The position numbers and the translations under genes were made by a program. Of a stretch of DNA of 64,000 nt, positions 60,731 through 64,000 are shown one piece after another. Location: contig NZ_VWXK01000008.1 in NCBI RefSeq assembly GCF_011752565.1, forward strand, positions 124,001 to 188,000. Direction: 5' to 3'. Positions within the stretch are counted from its first letter, which is position 1. Each line of letters opens with the position of its first letter. The notes below the pieces were generated by a model, which worked only from the letters and a program-made list of their open reading frames with translations, ran no database searches and was not told the DNA's origin. This DNA is from Pantoea sp. Ap-967 (GTDB lineage Bacteria; Pseudomonadota; Gammaproteobacteria; Pseudomonadales; Pseudomonadaceae).

Positions 60731-62102
60731 CAATGGCAGCCTGCGCGGGCGGCTGGTGGGCAACCTGGCGCTGCTGCTGGTGGTGCTGATGCTGGCCAGC
60801 GGCCTGAGCGCCTACTGGAATGGCCGTGAAGCGGCCGATACCGCCTACGACCGCACCCTGCTGGCCTCGGCGCGGACCATTGCCGCCGGGCTGTCCCAGC
60901 GTGACGGTACCCTGAGCGCCGATGTGCCCTATGTGGCGCTGGACACCTTTGCCTACGACAGTGCCGGGCGAATCTACTACCAGGTGCTGGACATCGAGCA
61001 GAAGCTGATTTCCGGTTACGAGCACCTGCCGCCACCGCCGCCCGACACCCCGCGTACCGACGATTACCCAGCCCTGGCGCGCTTCTACAACGCCACCTAC
61101 CTGGGCCAGGACGTGCGCGTGGTCAGCCTGCTCAAGGCGGTGAGCGAGCCGAACATGAACGGCATGGCGGAAATTCGCGTGGCCGAAACCGAGGAGGCGC
61201 GGGTGCGCATGGCCAGGGGGCTGATGGCCGATACGCTGCTGCGCCTGGGCATGCTGGCGCTGGGGGCGCTGGTGATGGTCTGGTTTGCCGTCAGTGCCGC
61301 GCTGCGCCCGCTGGAGCGCCTGCGCACGGCGGTGGAGGAGCGCCAGCCAGACGACCTGCGGGCGCTGCCGGTGGTGCAGGTGCAGCGCGAGCTGGGGCCT
61401 TTGGTGCGGGCTTTGAACCACTTCACCGAGCGCTTGCGTGGGCAGTTCGAGCGCCAGGCGCAGTTCATCGCCGAGGCCGCCCACGAACTGCGCACGCCAC
61501 TGGCCGCGCTGAAGGCGCGGGTCGAGCTGGGCTTGCGTTCGCAGCAGCCGCAGGAGTGGCGGCAAACCCTTGAAACAGCAGTTCAGGGCACCGACCGCCT
61601 GACCCACCTGGCCAACCAGTTGTTGTCGCTGGCCCGGGTGGAGAACGGTGCCCGGGCGATTGCCGAAGGCGGGGCGCAGCGGCTGGACTTGAGCCAGCTG
61701 GCCCGTGAGCTGGGCATGGCCATGGCGCCGCTGGCGCACAAGCGCGGGGTGGCGCTGGCGCTTGAGGCCGAGGCGCCGGTGTGGTTGAAGGGCGAGCCGA
61801 CCTTGCTCAACGAGCTGCTGAGCAACCTGATGGACAACGCGCTGGCGCATACGCCGGCGGGCGGTAATGTGATTTTGCGGGTATTGGCCCCTGCCGTGCT
61901 GGAGGTCGAGGACGATGGGCCCGGAATTCCCGAAGATGAGCGCGAGCGCGTGTTCGAGCGGTTTTACCGGCGCGGGGTGCAGGGCAGTGGGCTGGGGCTG
62001 GCCATCGTTGGCGAGATTTGCCGGGCGCACCTGGCACAGATCAGCCTGCATGATGGCGAGAAAGGTGGGTTGAAGGTGCGGGTGAGTTTTATTGCCGATT
62101 GA
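60723..62102 (+). CDS. tctE: TctE, sensor histidine kinase
   Basis: 459-residue kinase, partner of TctD. Start MRDNGSLRGRLVGNLALLLV at 60723. TM helices near 11-30 and 172-194, periplasmic part about 140 residues, HAMP-like segment, H-box FIAEAAHELRTPLAALKARV with His254, ATPase with NLMDNALAHTPAGG, DDGPGIPEDERERVFERFYR and GSGLGLAIVGEI. Coupled to tctD by overlap; a REPIN lies downstream. Confidence 0.94.
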   Translation: MRDNGSLRGRLVGNLALLLVVLMLASGLSAYWNGREAADTAYDRTLLASARTIAAGLSQRDGTLSADVPYVALDTFAYDSAGRIYYQVLDIEQKLISGYEHLPPPPPDTPRTDDYPALARFYNATYLGQDVRVVSLLKAVSEPNMNGMAEIRVAETEEARVRMARGLMADTLLRLGMLALGALVMVWFAVSAALRPLERLRTAVEERQPDDLRALPVVQVQRELGPLVRALNHFTERLRGQFERQAQFIAEAAHELRTPLAALKARVELGLRSQQPQEWRQTLETAVQGTDRLTHLANQLLSLARVENGARAIAEGGAQRLDLSQLARELGMAMAPLAHKRGVALALEAEAPVWLKGEPTLLNELLSNLMDNALAHTPAGGNVILRVLAPAVLEVEDDGPGIPEDERERVFERFYRRGVQGSGLGLAIVGEICRAHLAQISLHDGEKGGLKVRVSFIAD

Positions 62103-62121
62103 TGGGCTGCCTGGGCCGGCC

Positions 62122-62190
62122 CTTTCGCGAGCTGCGCTCGCTCCTACCCGGTTGGCGCAACCCTGTAGGAGCGAGCGCAGCTCGCGAAAA
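62122..62190. repeat. REPIN between convergent tctE and HDOD genes
   Basis: TTTCGCGAGCTGCGCTCGCT / AGCGAGCGCAGCTCGCGAAA inverted pair around a short loop, between convergent genes and likely to end both transcripts. Confidence 0.92.
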
Positions 62191-62196
62191 AATGCG

Positions 62197-63006
62197 TTAG
62201 CGCAACATGCTCCGCGCTTCCAGCAACTCGCCCATCTCAAGCTCCGTGCCAAACGGCAAGCCCAGGTGCCGATAGGCCGGCAGTGCCGCCAGTGGCCGGC
62301 TGCGCCCGCGCAGGCTCAGGCACTTGGCGATCTGCACCACGTCGATGTAGTCGACCTTGTCGGTGCTGCGGTCAAGGTCCTGTACCTGGCTTGGCAGGTT
62401 GACCAGTTGCTCGGGGAATTCCCACGAAGAGAGAATCTTGTCGCCCAGCACCGGCTGGATCTGTTCGATCACGTAGTGCAGGCACACCGGGTCCGACAAC
62501 AGCTCGTTGTGTTCCTCGGCATAGATCAGCACCGGCAGCGCGCCGATCTGGTTCACCAGCCCGCCCAGGGTCGCCTGGTCGGGCTTCAACTGGGGCGTGT
62601 AGCGGCGGCACAATTCATAGCTGATGCCAGCCACTTCCAGGCTGTTCGACCAGATATCGCGCAGCTTTTGCTCCACTGCCGAAGAACGGGCATGGAAGAT
62701 CTGCTCGATCACCAGGCCAATGGCCAGGTTGCAGCTGTAGTTGATGCCCAGGCGGGTAATGGCGGTGTGCAGGTCGGTGACCTCCACGGCCGCACGCAGC
62801 AGCGGGCTGTTGACCACCTTGATCAGGCGTGCCGAAAGGGCGGCATCGCGGCCGATCACCTTGCTCAGGGCGGCAACGCTGATTTCGCTGTCTTCGGCTG
62901 CCTCGCGAATGCTCAAGGCAACCTCGGGCAGGGTCGGCAGGACCAGGTCATCGTTGTCGATGGCAGCGAGCAACTGCGCTTGAACCATCTCGGCCAGCTT
63001 GTTCAT
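62197..63006 (-). CDS. HDOD-domain signalling protein
   Basis: 269-residue HDOD (metal-dependent-hydrolase-related) protein, MNKLAEMVQAQLLAAIDNDD followed by the HDOD core: LVLPTLPEVALSIREAAED, SVAALSKVIGRDAALSARLI, KVVNSPLLRAAVEVTDLHTA. Members usually lack HD catalytic residues and act as signalling scaffolds; no GGDEF or receiver domain is attached. Function unknown. Separated by 31 bases from ygfZ. Confidence 0.87.
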   Translation of the reverse strand: MNKLAEMVQAQLLAAIDNDDLVLPTLPEVALSIREAAEDSEISVAALSKVIGRDAALSARLIKVVNSPLLRAAVEVTDLHTAITRLGINYSCNLAIGLVIEQIFHARSSAVEQKLRDIWSNSLEVAGISYELCRRYTPQLKPDQATLGGLVNQIGALPVLIYAEEHNELLSDPVCLHYVIEQIQPVLGDKILSSWEFPEQLVNLPSQVQDLDRSTDKVDYIDVVQIAKCLSLRGRSRPLAALPAYRHLGLPFGTELEMGELLEARSMLR

Positions 63007-63037
63007 GAACGTCTCTACGGCAAGGGTGGTGCACTCT

Positions 63038-63979
63038 TCAGCGCTGGATTTCGCGGTCGCGGTCCAGCGCGTAGGGCAGGCTCAACAGCTGCAGGCGTGG
63101 GCCTTCCAGGCTGCCCAGGTGCAGGTTGTCGTCCTCCACCGAATCGGCGCTGAGCACCGCCAGCAGCTCGCAGCCCTGGCCGGTGCTGGCAGCCAATACC
63201 ACCTCGCCGACCGACGAGCCGTGGGTGGGCGAGAAAATCTCCTCGCCCGGCGCCGGCACGGCTTGCTGGTCGAGTGCCAGGCGGTACTGGCGGCGCTTGA
63301 GCTTGCCCAGGTACTGCATGCGCGCGACGATTTCCTGGCCGGTGTAGCAGCCTTTCTTGAAGCTCACGCCATCGACAGCTTGCAGGTTGATCATCTGCGG
63401 GATGAACAATTCCCGGGTTGGGCCCATGACCTGGCCGATGCCGGCACGGACCTGCCCCAGCAGCCAGTCGTTGAGGCTGCCTTCGGGCAAGGCGGCGGCC
63501 AGTTGCTCGCGCACGCTGGCGGCGTTGTCCGCCGGCACCCAGAGCTCGACGCGGCCAGGAGAGACGGCAATGGCGATCAGGCCATCATGGCGCACGGTGC
63601 TGCCAGGCTCGTCCGGCACGACCAGGCCCAGTGCTTGCAACGCGGCCTCGCCACCCTGCAGGCCGAAGCGGGCCCAGGCCGCGCTTTCATCGGTCAGCGT
63701 GGCCTTGGAGAACACGGCGTATTTCTTCAGGTCGGCCAGTTGCGGCTCCAGCAGCTCGCTGGCCATGGCCAGCAGGAAGCCATTGCCTTCGGGCAGGATG
63801 CGGAAGCTCGACTGCATGCGCCCCTTGACCATGCAGCGGGCACCGAGGCTGGCATGCTCAAGGCTCAGGTAGTTGATGTTGCAGGTCAGCTGGCCCTGCA
63901 GGAACTTGCCGGCGTCGGAGCCGCGGACGGCGAGAATGCCCTCGTGGGACAGGGGGCTGAAGAAAGCGGAATCGGCCAT
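63038..63979 (-). CDS. ygfZ: YgfZ, folate-binding Fe-S cluster assembly factor
   Basis: 313-residue protein related to glycine cleavage T-protein, YgfZ family: tetrahydrofolate-binding helper for Fe-S enzymes such as MiaB. Signature KGCYTGQEIVARMQYLGKLK with the conserved Cys. N-terminal ADSAFFSPLSHEGILAVRGS and FLQGQLTCNINYLSLEH also match. Complete in the window; upstream neighbour lies beyond the right edge. Confidence 0.93.
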   Translation of the reverse strand: MADSAFFSPLSHEGILAVRGSDAGKFLQGQLTCNINYLSLEHASLGARCMVKGRMQSSFRILPEGNGFLLAMASELLEPQLADLKKYAVFSKATLTDESAAWARFGLQGGEAALQALGLVVPDEPGSTVRHDGLIAIAVSPGRVELWVPADNAASVREQLAAALPEGSLNDWLLGQVRAGIGQVMGPTRELFIPQMINLQAVDGVSFKKGCYTGQEIVARMQYLGKLKRRQYRLALDQQAVPAPGEEIFSPTHGSSVGEVVLAASTGQGCELLAVLSADSVEDDNLHLGSLEGPRLQLLSLPYALDRDREIQR

Positions 63980-64000
63980 GGGTCATCGCGGTGGCTAAAG

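Overview
The window is a chromosomal segment of a high-GC gammaproteobacterium of the Pseudomonas putida group. The main support is a pcaRKFTBDC cluster in the order known from P. putida, a ttgABC/ttgR efflux locus with a TtgR operator almost identical to the published one, a phaG gene, two OprD-family porins, and many REP/REPIN palindromes of the types scattered through P. putida genomes. Species assignment is inference; no database search was run.

Layout. 1-1.2 kb: the start of a pitA phosphate transporter and a small conserved gene. 1.5-9.8 kb: pcaR, pcaK, pcaF, pcaT, pcaB, pcaD and pcaC, the lower protocatechuate branch of the beta-ketoadipate pathway with its IclR-type regulator. Sites matching the 15-bp PcaR motif lie before pcaR, pcaK and pcaF. 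9.8-12.9 kb: a DUF962/Mpo1-like membrane protein, a LysR regulator and an OprD-type porin that probably admits aromatic acids. 13.1-19.8 kb: the ttgABC tripartite RND pump with divergent ttgR. 19.95-20.47 kb: a non-coding array of 26 in-register 19-bp repeats held between two inverted REP elements. 20.5-31.1 kb: accessory metabolism, with a DHA2 drug exporter, an oxaloacetate decarboxylase-type enzyme, three further regulators (LysR, LysR, AraC), an MBL-fold protein, a ThDP enzyme, an ABM-domain protein and a flavin reductase-like protein. 31.2-32.6 kb: a small secreted repeat protein and a membrane protein built of four repeats. 32.7-37.4 kb: a dicarboxylate/2-oxoglutarate MFS permease with dctBD; a sigma-54 promoter and a tandem upstream site tie the permease to DctD. 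37.5-43.9 kb: bglX, a TPM-domain protein, a methyltransferase, a DUF4917 (SIR2-like) protein and a RelE/XRE toxin-antitoxin pair. 44-54.3 kb: a SulP transporter, tRNA-Gly(CCC), phaG, rsuA, a CWC protein overlapping a diguanylate cyclase, a Tyr-rich lipoprotein, an enoyl-CoA hydratase/isomerase-family protein, ung and a 5'-nucleotidase. 54.4-62.1 kb: the tricarboxylate uptake system opdH-tctCBA plus an AbrB-type membrane protein, with divergent tctDE. 62.2-64 kb: an HDOD protein and ygfZ.

How it works together. Three import modules for carbon sources (pca aromatic, dct/kgtP dicarboxylate, tct tricarboxylate) each pair transport with dedicated regulation, and most carry A-rich AAnAAnAA motifs near translation starts that suggest Hfq/Crc catabolite repression. 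REPINs punctuate most operon ends. The least explained parts are the 19-bp array inside a REP pair, a candidate small RNA divergent from pcaR, a 20-codon leader ORF before pcaK, a 44-bp perfect palindrome at 29.8 kb, and the DUF4917 gene next to a toxin-antitoxin pair.
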